A DNA stretch of 64,000 nt. Origin: Aspidapion aeneum (Eukaryota; Arthropoda; Insecta; Coleoptera; Brentidae). The position numbers were made by a program, and so were the translations under genes. Location: positions 10,353,977 through 10,417,976 of the forward strand of contig OY755045.1 in assembly GCA_963576565.1 (NCBI GenBank), in the 5' to 3' direction. Under the pieces are notes generated by a model. The model made no database searches. It was not told where the DNA came from and saw nothing but the letters and a program-made list of their open reading frames with translations. Shown here one piece after another: positions 25,257-37,200 of this stretch (positions within the stretch are counted from its first letter, which is position 1; every line of letters begins with the position of its first letter).

Positions 25257-25434
25257 ATGAAACCAATTTATCTAAGACCACATAATAAATCAAAAAATGT
25301 AAAATTTGGAAAGTACCCACCCCAGGCGTACCTTGAAGGTATTCCATTCCTGGACACAGGGGCGTATCATTTGAAGTGCTTTTTAAGGAGGATCGTGTAC
25401 TGCGGCAATGTTCTGAGATACAATAGTGTAAGTA
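25257..25434 (+). CDS. Candidate 5' coding exon (possibly of the SLC6 gene)
   Basis: From the ATG at 25257 the frame reads MKPIYLRPHNKS, then YPPQAYLEGIPFLDTGAY, ending RRIVYCGNVLRYNS at a good donor (AGT|GTAAGT, donor at 25435). It ends in phase 0, and the first certain SLC6 exon (33988) begins in phase 0, so joining them keeps the frame and would supply an amino-terminal tail of about 59 residues. The base composition is richer in GC than the surroundings. The 8.5 kb gap is filled with LINEs. The link is inference; the frame could also belong to another gene or be chance. Confidence 0.35.
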
Positions 25435-26376
25435 TATTATTATGTGATGTGAAATGACAATTTTTATTTTTCAAAAAAGAGTGTACAGGGTGAATCAATA
25501 TATTTTGAACCCCCGGTCAGAGCCTTTAATATAAATGATGAGAGAAAAACTTTAAAAAGAAAAGTTTTATAGTTAATTAAAAGCCTTTCAAACCATATGA
25601 TAGATGTCAAATGTTATTCTATAATTTAAAATCTAACATCAACTTTGTTATATTAAATGGAACACTTTGTATATTATTTCGTCTTTAAATCCGCCTGTTC
25701 TTTCTGATTTTAAAAATGTATAATATATCTATACTGTGATATACACATGCCGCCTTTTTTTTCCTTTTTTATGATTTTGTTTTTATAAATAGTACTGATT
25801 GTTCAAAAGTTACTTACGGATAATTTTATAAAAGTGTTATAATATCTGGCTATTCTACATCAAAAAATACCTCTTGATGAATAAAAATTTAAAATTTCAC
25901 AAAAATATCTACAGAGAGGAGAGAAGAGATAATTTTTTTAAAATACTTTGTGGGCCTACAAAACGCATATGATACCGTACCAGTAGAAAAATTATGGACA
26001 GTGTTAGAACAAACTAATATCAATCATACATATATAAAACCGATAAAAGAACTATACAAAGGGTCAAAATCTAAAATTAAATTAGAAATCGACTTTCAAA
26101 AGAATTCTTGATAACGAAAGGCTTAAGATAGGGATGTTATATGTCTCCAACTTTTTAAAATATATATCGCAGTAGCTCTAAAAAACTGGAAACGTAAAGT
26201 ACACGGTATGGGAATACAACTTAACGACCGATTTACCATATACACACTACAGTTTGCTGACGACCAAGTAATTTTAGCTAATGATAAAGAAGACATGGAA
26301 TATATGATGAGAAAGTTAACGGAAGAATAACAAAAGTGGGGGTTAACAGTGAACGTGGACAAGACACGGTACTTAT

Positions 26377-27931
26377 GTATTTTTATTTTATTTTATTTAT
26401 TTATTTTATTTTATTTACACCACTTCACAGGAGTTAACCCAATTACAAAGTGGGGAAGAATACAGTGATTAACAATAACAGAAACTAAGGATAAAATGAA
26501 GTACAAAATAAAAGAAATTTACTACATCTACACTGAGTGAGCAGAAATAAAAATTATAAAAATCGTATATTTTTTAAAGTAGAGATACTGCAAATAAATA
26601 TGTCACATCTGTCGCAAGTCTGATTGCACGTGTTACAAGCCCGAATTATTGGAGAATTTTTGCAAATATTGGTGCGCTGGTAAGGAAGATAAAACGGAAC
26701 AGTAGTGCGTGCTGATGTTCTGGGTACTAAAAAATTAATCTTATGCAATAATTCCTGGGAGTCGATTTTATTATGTATTAATTTGAAAATGAATTGCAAC
26801 TCTGCCAACTTGCGCCGGTCCTCCAACGAAGATATACTGAACCTTTCACAAAGGACCTGGTTCAGAATACCAATTTCGGGATACACACCATCAAGCTTAA
26901 AAACAAGGTACTTCAGAAACTTACGTTGAATTTTTTCAATAGTATTAATGTGAGTATCATAATACGGAGACCATACTATGCATGAGTATTCCAATTTAGA
27001 TCTGATATAAGCAAAATAGAGTAATTTTATACTAGAAATATTTTCTAGGTACTGAGATTTCCGTATTATGAACCCAAGCATTCGGTAGCTTTTCTTTACA
27101 ACATCCTGGATGTGGGGAACAAATGATAGAGCACTATCGAATGTTACTCCGAGATCTTTAAATTCCAGACTCCTGGGTATTTCGGTTGTATCAATGGAGT
27201 AATTGAATTGAATTACCTGTTTTCTAAGGGTGAAAGACACTACATTGCATTTAGATGGATTGAGAGGGAGAGAGTTATCAAGACACCAAGTATATACCTT
27301 ATTTAGAGCAGCTTGAAGTTTTTCACAATCAGCAATGTTATTTATTCTACAGATAAGTTTTAAGTCATCAGCGTACAATAGGCAAATAACTTCTATGTCC
27401 TGAACTATGCTATTTATAAAAGCTATAAAGAAGAGAGGACCTAGTATAGAGCCTTGAGGAACTCCGGAAGTAGCCTTGATCGTAGAGGAGGTTTGTCCAT
27501 AGCATTCTACATACTGAAGCCTTTCAGTTAAGTATGAATAAAGAAACTTAGATAAATCATCAGAGATGCCAAAGGTTACAAGTGTACGGAGAAGAATACT
27601 ATGGTCTAGTCTGTCAAAGGCCTTAGAAAAATCGGTGTAAATAACATCAATCTGAGCACCCGCATCCAAGGATTCAGCTATTAGGTGTGTAACAGTAATT
27701 AAATTGGTTGTGGTAGATTTGCGTTTCATGAAGCCGTGTTGACAGGAATCTATTTGACTGCTCAGGGGAAAGTAAAGCGATGTATGGAGAACGCGTTCAA
27801 AACATTTGGAAAAATTGTTTATTATGGTAATTGGCCGATAATTTACAATTCGATCTTTTTCTTGTTTTTTATGGACAGGTATAATTTTAGAATTTTTCCA
27901 AGTATCAGGAAATGTGCAGAATTTTAAAGTA
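26377..27931 (-). mobile_element. 5'-truncated Jockey/CR1-like LINE nested in the RTE copy
   Basis: On the minus strand it begins inside the reverse-transcriptase domain (at 27931) and ends at 26377 in an A-rich tail of AAATA-type repeats. The short repeat GTATT on either side of the insert is a probable target duplication. The interrupted RTE sequence is continuous at 53875-53890 in another copy, confirming the insertion point. Confidence 0.85.
26554..27925 (-). CDS. LINE reverse transcriptase, 5'-truncated but long open frame
   Basis: The frame is open from 27925 to the stop at 26554, about 457 codons, longer than the part starting at the Met at 27729. It contains PDTWKNSKIIPVHKK and VNYRPITIIN (fingers), YTDFSKAFDRLDH (motif A, catalytic Asp), SGVPQGSILGPLFFIAFIN (motif B), LLYADDLKLI (motif C, the catalytic YADD box) and KDLGVTFDSAL, then a thumb region and a C-terminal tail with a weak Cys cluster (NTCNQTCDRCD). 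The endonuclease and amino part are missing through 5' truncation. The uninterrupted frame indicates a recent insertion. Confidence 0.9.
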
Positions 27932-28549
27932 TTGGAAACGAATCAAGTGAATTAGAACTAGACAATAGACAAACAATATCTTCATGCAAGGAGTATGTAT
28001 ACTTTGGTGTCACATTTGATAAGACATGTAAAGAACTGGAAAAAAGAATAGTAAAAACAAAAAAGGTTATTTTTGATGTCTTAACATAATTTTACGGAAA
28101 AGAGATAAAAAAGAATGTAAAATTTAACATATACGAACAATGGTGAATATCACGCTGTTGTATGGAAGAGACTTGTCGCGTAACAAAAAAATACAAAGCA
28201 AAAATGGAAAGTGTCAAAATGGTTGCAATACAAAGAAGAAATGAGATCATAAAAGAAAGAATGGGAATCGAGGTTAAGCACAACGGATGACATCACTAAA
28301 AGACAACTGATATGGTACGGCCATGTACAACGGATGAACGACGAAAGATTACCAAAGCAGGTCCTAGAATGGCAACCAATAGGGCGCAGAAAAAGAGAGC
28401 TTCCTAAACTGGAATGGCAACAGTCAATCCAAAGATCAATGAGTCAAAAAAACCTGACAGAAGATGATTGTCAGGATCGAAGGAGTTGGAGAATCGGCGT
28501 CGGACAACGTAGAGAAACATTCTAAACCGAAATAGTAGTAGTAGTAGTT

Positions 28550-29529
28550 TTCTACATTTTTATATTTATATCTTTTATTTTAAAAAATTTACCCGCAAGA
28601 ATCAAGGCTATTATTTCATTTATTATTATTTATCAGTTAATCTACGTTTACTAATAACGTTTATAATAATATACTGTATGGATTATGGATTTAATAATTG
28701 TACATCGATTAAAGAAAGTGAAAACCGTTAGTTAATATTATATGAATGGTGTTTATTGCGTTAATTTTCCTTTCAATTTAGATTTTTTTAAGCAGCTAAA
28801 CTTTGAAATTCTGGGGATACGATCCAATATTGCAAATACATACAGTTCATTTAATAATATTTGAGATAACTTTTTGGCAGATATCAGCTGTTTACCATAA
28901 CAAATAGCATAGGCCAGCGAAAAAAAATTGTAAAAAGTTGTCCTAAAAATTATCAAATGGACTATAGGCTTCAGTTTAAAAACATCTCTTTCCGACAAAT
29001 TGCAGTAAAATAAGTAAAAAATTTGATTTTTTTTTGATAATTTACTATAATAATAATGTGCTAAAAATGTCGACTGGAAACCAGAGAAAAAACTCCAAAA
29101 AAGAAAATGTTTTCAGGTGACAATTTTTCTATAATAATAAAGATAAAAAGATCATAACTAACTAATAATATTCATTTTTGAATCACTCGGTCAACTAAAC
29201 TCACCCTTTGTATAAAAAGAGTGTGAGTAGGTGGCACAAAACTTAGTAAAGGACCAATTTTTAAAGCTTTTTAAGAAATTAATTGGGGCAGACTGTGTGT
29301 GTGTGTATGTGTGTGACTAATTAGTTAATAGGCTTTATTTATTGCAGTTGTAGGTGTGAATTTTTATTTAAGAACTTAGGTGCAATTAAAAATTATCTCG
29401 CCTTATTTTTTTGCAAACAAAGGTTAATTTATTGGGTCTTTTTCTTAATGCGCAATTTTACAGCTTTAGCTTATATTTGGAGCCTCTTATGCCGTAATCA
29501 CGGTATTTCAATGTAACTACTGCTTTATT
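28550..29529. other. No gene recognised
   Basis: AT-rich sequence with a GTGTGT run near 29300. No domain-bearing frames and no clear element ends. Confidence 0.5.
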
Positions 29530-30899
29530 TTCTATACGAAGAAAGCACAACGAAAGTGGACATTGATTACATACTAACTACTGAGAAAAATTTGGTTAGA
29601 GATATAGCCGTCCTAAACAGCTTAATAACAGGCAGTGATCATATAATCAGAAAAAAAATCTGCATTAATAGCAATTTCCAAATAATAAAAAAATAACAAC
29701 AATGAACAACTTGACATGAATAAACTTACACAAAATAAAGCTATATACAAAGAAAGGCTAAAGGAACAGCTAACCCAAAACTTAAGATGCGAAAATGAAA
29801 ATATAGATGCAATAAATGATCCGCTGACAAGAGCTATGACCAAAGTAGGAAAAGATAAAAAGAGAGAAAATTGTATATCAGAAGAGAAAAAGAAACTGAT
29901 AGAAAAAAGGCGAAACCTGAAGAAACAAGAAAAAAGAACATTGATAGAATATATAGAAATAAATTAAACTATAAGAAACATGATAAAAGAAGAATAAAGA
30001 AAGAACAGAAATAAAAGTTGAGAGAGATAGAAAATAACAAAAATATGAAATGTCTAAGACCAACTCTAGGTAGCTAGCTAGCTATTCTATACAATATAAT
30101 TCTGTATAGAACAAACCAAACAAAAAGGCAACCATCGCTATAAACCATGAAGAAACTCCAAGCAAAAATAAAGAGAAGAAACCTGAAATAAGCAAAGCGG
30201 ATATAAAGAGAGCATTAAAGAAAACGAAAAATAACAAATTACCTGGAAAAGGTGGACTAACGGCAGAAATGCTTAAGTACGGGCTAAAGCTGTAGTTAAT
30301 ACTCTTCATACTCTCCTGAATAAAATACTAAAAGAAAAAATAATTCAAAACAACTAGAAAGAATCCATAACCATTATTCTACACAAGAAAGGCGATAGAG
30401 CAGACCTAAAAAACTATTGACTTATATAACACTCCTAACCAGTAGACTAATAACAAAATTTGACGAATATAAACCAAAAGAAGAAGCAGGCTCCAGTAAA
30501 GGTTTTAGTACAGTTGACCATCTATTAACGAAGAAAATTCAAATAGAACGAGCAATCGAATACAACATATGCTATAAGTTGCTAATAGACTTGAAAAGCT
30601 TTCGATAGTATTGAGCACTGGCCAGTAAAAGTATTTTTAACTAATAGCCGAATAGATCCCAGATATACAGACTTAATAGACAATATCTATAGCGAAGCAA
30701 CAACATCAATCAAACTCCACGAAGGAACGAAGGCAATCTGCATAAAGTTTCAGACAGGGTTACACAATCTTCCCTAAACTATTTAACCAGGCCCTAGAAG
30801 ATATTTTTGAAAACTTAGATTGGGAAGAAATAGGTAAGAATAAAGCAAGCGGGTAATACTTGAACCACCTAAGATATGCTGACGATATCGCCTTAATCT
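29530..30899 (+). pseudogene. LINE (RTE-like) endonuclease and reverse-transcriptase remnant
   Basis: Broken frames read VDIDYILTTEKNLVRDIAVL and SLITGSDH, which resemble the end of an AP-type endonuclease domain (the GSDH motif). Later come NNKLPGKGGLTAEMLKYG, EEAGSSKGFSTVDHLLT and YLNHLRYADDIALIS with the ADD catalytic box. Its continuation is at 31775-32072, the piece between being displaced by a LINE in the opposite orientation. Nonfunctional. Confidence 0.75.
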
Positions 30900-31774
30900 C
30901 CACTCGTTTCTGTTTGCCCATAATTCATCATCTAGGCCTCTTATTCTTATTTCACTGTCTATTCCTTCTCTCCAGCTTCTCCTTGGCCGTCCTCGTTTTC
31001 TTCGGCCAGGTGGTTTCCATTGTAGTATTTGTTTAGGTAGTCTTTCATCATTCATTCTTTGTACATCTCCGTACCACACCAGTTGTTTTGTTCTTATATC
31101 ATCCACTAAAGTGCGTTCAACCACTGTCATAATTTCTCTTATTCTTTGATTTGTAACTCTTTCCCTTTTTGATTTCCCTGCTGCTCTTCTCCAATAGTCC
31201 ATCTCTGTAGCGGAAAGCATTTTTTTTGTTCTATTCTTGATTGGCCATACTTCTGAGCCATATGTAATAATACTTTTTACAATGGTGTTATATATTAGCT
31301 TTTTGTTGTTTTGATATACTTTGGTCCCAAATTATTCCATTGAATAAAGTTATTGCTTTTCTTCCTTGTACGTTTCGATCTTTTATAGCTTTGTCTAGTG
31401 TTCCGTCAGCTGTAATTTTCAGACCCAAGTATACTTATCACAGGACTGAATTCGCTGCCCGGTATTTAAGATTAGATCCTGTTTCATTCCACCGATACAC
31501 ATATACTCTGTCTTATTGAGATTAACCTCTAGTTCCCACTTATTGTACTCTTCTATTAGTTTTCGTGTCATATATTCGAGGTCGTCATATTCCTGAGCCA
31601 CTACTATCTGATCGTCGGCGAAACATAAAGTATACAAGGTGGTTTCGTCCATCGGAATTCCCATGTTTTGGCATTTTCTCTTCCATACTTTAAGGACTTG
31701 TTCCACGTATATCTTGAAGAGCGTAGGCGAGATACAGCAACCTTGTTTAAGACTTTTATTTACTTTAATAAAAA
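30900..31774 (-). pseudogene. LINE 3' fragment in opposite orientation
   Basis: The minus strand reads KQGCCISPTLFKIYVEQVLK, CFADDQIVVAQEYDDLEYMT (catalytic ADD), then after a damaged stretch LVWYGDVQRMNDERLPKQIL and RRKRGRPRRSWREGIDSEI. The protein type is related to the RTE-like family seen elsewhere in the window but is a distinct subfamily. It interrupts the plus-strand LINE remnant on both sides. Confidence 0.8.
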
Positions 31775-32072
31775 AAGACCAAACAGCTAAAATCAAGAGA
31801 CAAGTAAGATGGGCCTACATATTAAAAAATAAAAAATATCCTCAGTACCTCAAAATGAAGACAAATGTTACACGTAAAGCTAACATATAGAAAAAGGAAT
31901 GAATGGATAAAAATTAAACAAAAGTAAGGAATTTCAGAGGAGAGGTAGCAAAATTAAAATGGAAATTTGCCGGCCATAATATTAGACAAAAAGATGATCG
32001 ATGGAACAAATGTATTGTAAACTGGAGACTAGGAAAATAAATTTATTTATTTATTTATTTATTTATTTATAT
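31775..32072 (+). pseudogene. LINE (RTE-like) 3' end with TTTA tail
   Basis: It reads DQTAKIKRQVRWAYILKNKK, the homologue of the EIKRLVKLAW...YILKNKK part at 7936-8250, then GKFAGHNIRQKDDRWNKCIV and NWRLGK before a stop. It ends in a TTTA microsatellite (32040-32072), probably the element's tail. Confidence 0.75.
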
Positions 32073-32484
32073 TGGAGGAGGCTTATGTCCAAAGACGGAT
32101 CGAAGAAGGCAAAATAGGTAGACTACTTTATTTTGAATTATCTGCATCAATTATGGATTCGTTAACATTTCAGATTTAAACTAAATATGTTCATATAAAC
32201 GTGAGGTTGATTTTTAATGGCCTTGCCCACTGGTTTAAAGACTTATAAACTAGGCAAGCATAATATTTTCACGGTTAACCCACATTATGACTTATTAATT
32301 TCACAATTTTTACGAACTTGACTGCAAAACGTATAATTTTGCAACAATTAATGTTACTAAAAATAATCATAACACGAATAATTACGAATTTGGAGTACCT
32401 TGCATTGATGAAGGTGTTAATTTTGTGCAATAATGTGGGTTGTGTTTCAGTGTCAATGTTTTTTTTTTGACACTGCGACCTCTA

Positions 32485-33106
32485 AAGTGCCCCCGAGACG
32501 AACAATTAAATTGACAATCGCGATTGACAATCGGTTTCATTGATGCATTGATTGATCGTGTCAGAAACAATTGATGCGAATAATCAATCAATTGACGTCG
32601 ATTGAATGTGTTTTGATTGAAGCACATTAAGGGGTCTGATCGACGCTCGCAATTGATCGTCTAATTGAGCGATTGACAATCGTTCAGCCAGTTGGTTGAC
32701 AGCCACGATAATGGATACCTTGTTGAGCCCCGTGGACTCCTAAAAGATCGCGGATATAAACTTTGTTGTGCTTTTAATAGCGCTGGATCGTGATCACCCA
32801 GAGTTGTGGAAATTAAAATTGCAGAACTTTTAGTAAATGATCACGAGTAAAGCGGATTCTCAGCTTATAACAGTCTCTTTTCTTTTGTCTTGGCTTTTTT
32901 TTGGCTATATACCGCCAAAGTTAAGGCCAAAAAGCCCAAATCGACATTGGAAACCATACCGTTCACAAACAATAAACGACTCGAGAGATTCACTGAACTG
33001 ACGATTGATAAAACATTGAAGTGTTCATTAAAGCTCCATCAATCGCGATTATCAATCGCGATTGTCATTTTCATTGTCAATTTAATTGATCGTCTCGGGG
33101 TCGCTT
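32485..33106. mobile_element. TIR element rich in GATTGA/CAATCG words
   Basis: The left end AAGTGCCCCCGAGACGA and right end TCGTCTCGGGGTCGCTT are inverted relatives. The match continues through CAATTAAATTGACAAT, giving about 35 bp of imperfect inverted repeat. Both subterminal regions are packed with ATTGAT, CAATTG and CAATCGCGATTG words. No transposase is visible in the 622 bp. The superfamily is not determined. Confidence 0.65.
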
Positions 33107-33199
33107 AAGATTTCTTTCATGCTTTCGAACAAAAAGTTTAAAAGAGATCACAATTTGGATTAAAAATTTCGTCAAAATTATTTCTGTGGTTTTAGAGTA

Positions 33200-33310
33200 T
33201 TCACTAATGTGTGATCCATTACGGATTTGATACTTTTCTCGCCCATTAACACACTCCAAGTAAACTCCACGTTATATCAGCCTTAAAAACAGTTTTTAGT
33301 ACACTTAGAA
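33200..33310 (+). mobile_element. Family A fragment
   Basis: It has GTGATCCATTACGGATTTGA, ACACTCCAAGTAAACTCCAC and CCTTAAAAACAGTTTTT, matching the left third of family A elements. Confidence 0.5.
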
Positions 33311-33816
33311 AACACGCTGTATATGAACCAACTAACCAACACACCAAAATTGATTAAATTAGTTCCTTTCTAAGCAGGAAGTTGATAGCGAAAAAAATTT
33401 GAGAAAATAAACAATTTTTATCTTTTGCAACCACACTTTGTTTTAAAAAAATGTACATCAAATCAGTATATTCAATGCTGTGCGCCCCAAACAATGAAAG
33501 TTTTTAAAAGGAAAATTTTAGGCATATGGCTTACAGTACAGCTTTGGAAAATCGTACGTATTATTTTATACAGGGTGATAAAAAAAATCTAGTTATTTAC
33601 AAAAATTCAGCCTGTTACTCAGCAATTAAAAATAAGCCGAGGTAACTGTGGACTATTACAGTAAACGTACAAACCTCAAAACATTTAACATTCAAACAAA
33701 AGGTATCTCACTCCTTTGACTTTAAGTACTACATACTCTGAAAACATCCACTTTCTGTAAAAAAACCCTGTGTGACCCATTCTAAAAACATACATTCCCG
33801 TAAAAAACCCTGTATC

Positions 33817-33908
33817 ACCCATTCTAAAAACATACACTTCCCGTAAAATACCCTGTATCAGTGATACAGGGTATTTTACGGGAAGTGTATGTTTTCAGAA
33901 TGGGTGAT
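33817..33908. repeat. Perfect-stem hairpin just upstream of an SLC6 exon
   Basis: About 45 bp (33817 to 33861) is followed directly by its near-perfect reverse complement (to 33908), with the centre at TGTATCAGTGATACA. Partial direct copies of the same words (CACCCATTCT, ACATACACTTCCCG) lie at 33775-33815 and 33913-33945. The hairpin ends about 80 nt before the splice acceptor at 33987. Confidence 0.85.
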
Positions 33909-33987
33909 ACAGTATCACCCATTCTGAAAACATCTACTTCCCGTATAAAACTGTGCATTTCTCAAAAACAATTTATTTCTTTTTCAG

Positions 33988-34231
33988 TCGTGTCAATCAT
34001 GGTTTTCCCACATTTCGACAATCATCTGCACCCTTTCGATGGCGGCCGGCATAGGAAACCTCTACCGCCTACCACAAACCACCCTCGCTCGAGGTGGACT
34101 GCCCTTTCTGGTGGTCTACACAATACTGACTGTAGTCGTAGGCCTACCCATGCTGTTTTTGGAGCTGGGAATCGGGCAGATGGCCCAGGAGGGATTCATT
34201 AAGAGTTGGAGAGTTGTGCCATTTTTTAAAG
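33988..34231 (+). CDS. SLC6 exon: helices 1 and 2
   Basis: The acceptor TTTTCAG precedes 33988 and the donor GTAAGC follows 34231, with one base carried over. It encodes SCQSWFSHISTIICTLSMAA, GIGNLYRLPQTTLARGGLPF and LELGIGQMAQEGFIKSW. The Trp before helix 1, the GxGN bend and the LELGIGQ end of helix 2 are family hallmarks. The Met at 34039 is internal and is not taken as the start. Confidence 0.93.
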
Positions 34232-37200
34232 GTAAGCTTTTCGCAATGATAGTCTTTGGATTCTTTTGCTTTTAATTTATCCCTCTGTTACAACTTTTTC
34301 TTTATATTTTCTTATTTCTTTCGAATTATCTGCACCCGGTTCTTAATTCGTGACTATATCGTCCATAAAAATGTTGGCATAACAATAGAACCCTCTTTTC
34401 AAAGCTTTAAGCCTGTTAATTGCGCATTTATTAATGTCCATGATTTACACCCATAAAGAAGAGTTAAGAAAACGTAGCACCCAGTGCAGTCTTGTTACTC
34501 TTAGTTTTAAATTTATGTTCCTACCACACAGTATACTTTTGATAATTAAAAAAACATTCTCGATCTAATTTTTTATTTATGAGATTGATTTACGTTTTTG
34601 GTCACGTTTTAGGAATAGGATATGTAAAACTACTAGCGGGATGTCTACTAAGTATTTACTACCCCCTGTACATGGCGATGGCAGTAATGTACATTATCTG
34701 GATCCTCAAAGATTCTATGCCGTTCACGGAATGCAGCAGTGGAGTAATCATTACAGCTGTAAGTCTCACTTTAAAAAAAAATTATTGTCTTAAACTATAT
34801 ACAAAACAGGAAAATAATATAACATTTTCTCTCGTGAATTTCAGAGTAAATAGCAGTTTTCTTAAAGAGCGTGTGTGCCGGCTATTTTTTTAAATAATTT
34901 TAATATGTAAACAAACATTTTTTCTCTTGGCAACTTTCCTCAACCCCTACAGGAAGAGCCGGTCTATTAGGACTGTTACGGTATGAGATTTATTGACTTA
35001 TTAATTACTTTTTTGTTTCAGGATGGCTACTATGCAAATGGAAAATCTGGCCAGGAATGTTTGAGGAACACTTTCATACAGTCGCCTTTCACTGATCCAT
35101 ACTACTTTGGAATCTATGTTGCCATTTTACTGTTTTTGTGGATAATCATAGCGTTAATGTAAGCATATATTTTATTAATTTCAGTATAATACACATTTCT
35201 TTCGTTAACAGAAGAATACCAAAAGTGGGGGTGAACAGTGAACATATCTCCATCCAATGAGTATGTATACTTGGATGTCACATTTGATAAGACACGAACA
35301 GACTGTAAAGAACTGGAAAAAAGAATAGTAAAAGCAAAAAAGGCTATTGGTTGTCTTAACAGTATTTTATGGAGCAGAGAGGTAAAAAAGAATGTAAAAT
35401 TTAACATATATGAAACAATGGTGAAAAGCACGCTGTTGTATGGAATAGAGACTTGTCGCGTAACCGAAAAATACAAAGCAAAAATGGAAATTGTCGAAAT
35501 GGATGCAATAAGGAGATCAATGAGAATATCTATAACAAATCATACAAACAAGAAATGAGATCATAAAAGAAAGAATGGGCATCGAGGGAAGCATAACGGA
35601 TGACATCACTAAAAGGCAACTGATATGGTACGCCCATGTACAACGGATGAGCGACGAAAGATTACCAAAGCAGGTCCTAGAATGGCAACCAATAGGGCGC
35701 AGAAAAAGAGGGCGTCCTAAACTGGAATGGCAACAGTCAATCCAAAGATCAATGAGTCAAAAAAACCTGACGGAAGATGACTGTCAGGATCGAAGGAGGT
35801 GGAGAATAGGTGTCGGACAACGTAGAAAAACGTTCTAAACCGACATAGTAGTAGTAGTAATACACATTTCTCACAACACCCTGTATATCGTAAGACGCTG
35901 ACTTAAACCTACTTTGTTTATTTTAGGTCAATAAGGAGAACCAAGAGCTATATTAAATCGCTAATAGTTTTGCTTCTACCAACGATGGCTTGCTATATCT
36001 CACTAACAACCAAATCGATCTTACTGGAAGCCGAGATCAAAGTTTTGTACAGGTTTTTTGAAAATGTAGATTGGTCAGTACTAAAAAATGCAGAGGTAAG
36101 TTAACATATTAACTGTTTAGAGTGTGTTTGTTAGTTTTTTTACATACGTTGCTGTGTCAATATTTCGTTGCCAGAGAAGTTCTTTGTCACAGATCAAGCT
36201 CTGTAGAGGATAGGTTGCCTGGTCTCTCTCTGGTCGAAGCGGCGTGAGAGGTGACAGCGCGTCATTTGGTGTGCCACTATTTGATTAGGCCACTTTGTTT
36301 ACATGTGTTTTTTTGAAGTATATTTATTTAAAAACTGTAAATGCTTGTTCTAGTTTACTTATACTTTCAACTTGTAGTTATTTTAACGACTGAAGAAGCT
36401 AAAAGGTTCTCAAGACATTGTCTGGGATATTTGGTATAAGGAAAGTTTTATATTTGAGTTAGTTGATGTATTTTATGAATATTGTTGTTAGAGACACTTT
36501 AAGAAACATAACAAATCATATTTACATTTAAACTAATAAAGGAACACAATAGACTTAAAGCCAGTGTTGCCACCCTCGACCCTGAGGTCTTCGGTAGAAG
36601 GCTTCGAGAAAAATCGGTAGATTTCGGTAGATTTTTTAATCATCTCAGCAAGCAGTGATTGATTTAGTACGTAAATTGTATTTCTACGATTTGTTTTTAC
36701 TGACAAAATACCAAAATTAAATAAAAAAATTAGGTACATACTAGGGACCTATTGCAATAAAGCCAGACACAAATTGTGCCGGGCACTATATTGACAATAT
36801 CGCATTAAAAACTGACAGTTGATCATTCAAAATTGACATACCAAAGTCGAATTTAGAAATCCAATCGTTTATTTTCCATTAATTGTGGCGTCACTATTAA
36901 TTCCGGCTCTTATATATACATATGCCTTATTTTAAACGAAGACAGCTGTTCTTATAATGTGAAACTGTCAATATAGTGCCCGGCACAATTTGTGCCTTGC
37001 TTTATTGCAATAGGTCCAAATTAGGTAGATAATATTACTTAAAAAAAAACTTCAGGGTTTATAATAGCGTGATCTTTAATGCCGCTTGCGGCTGCCAGCT
37101 CTGTATATCGCAAAATCCAAGAGATGGCGCCATAAATACACTTTTAAAAACAATGGCTTAAAATAAAATTTTTATTCTACAAAGGATCTTACATAAAAAG

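Larger units (their letters stand above)
25915..28549 (+). mobile_element. RTE-like LINE copy 1, interrupted
   Basis: The two parts (about 25915-26376 and 27932-28549) join into one RTE-like sequence when the nested insertion 26377-27931 is removed. They encode broken versions of AYDTVPVEKLWTVLEQTNIN, LQFADDQVILANDKEDMEYM and, at the end, NDERLPKQVLEWQPIGRRKR. It ends in the family's TAGTAGTAG tail at 28537-28549. Stops and frameshifts throughout. Confidence 0.85.

Noticed and set aside
25487..25530. TACAGGGTGAATCAATATATT as the end of a TA-type transposon
   Set aside because: It looks like a known kind of terminus, but I found no inverted partner nearby.
27736..27927. Plus-strand 63-codon frame
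   Set aside because: It is antisense to the reverse-transcriptase frame of the nested LINE.
33861..34202. Open frame of 113 codons overlapping the first SLC6 exon
   Set aside because: It is another frame over the SLC6 exon; the transporter motifs and splice phases belong to the frame beginning at 33988.
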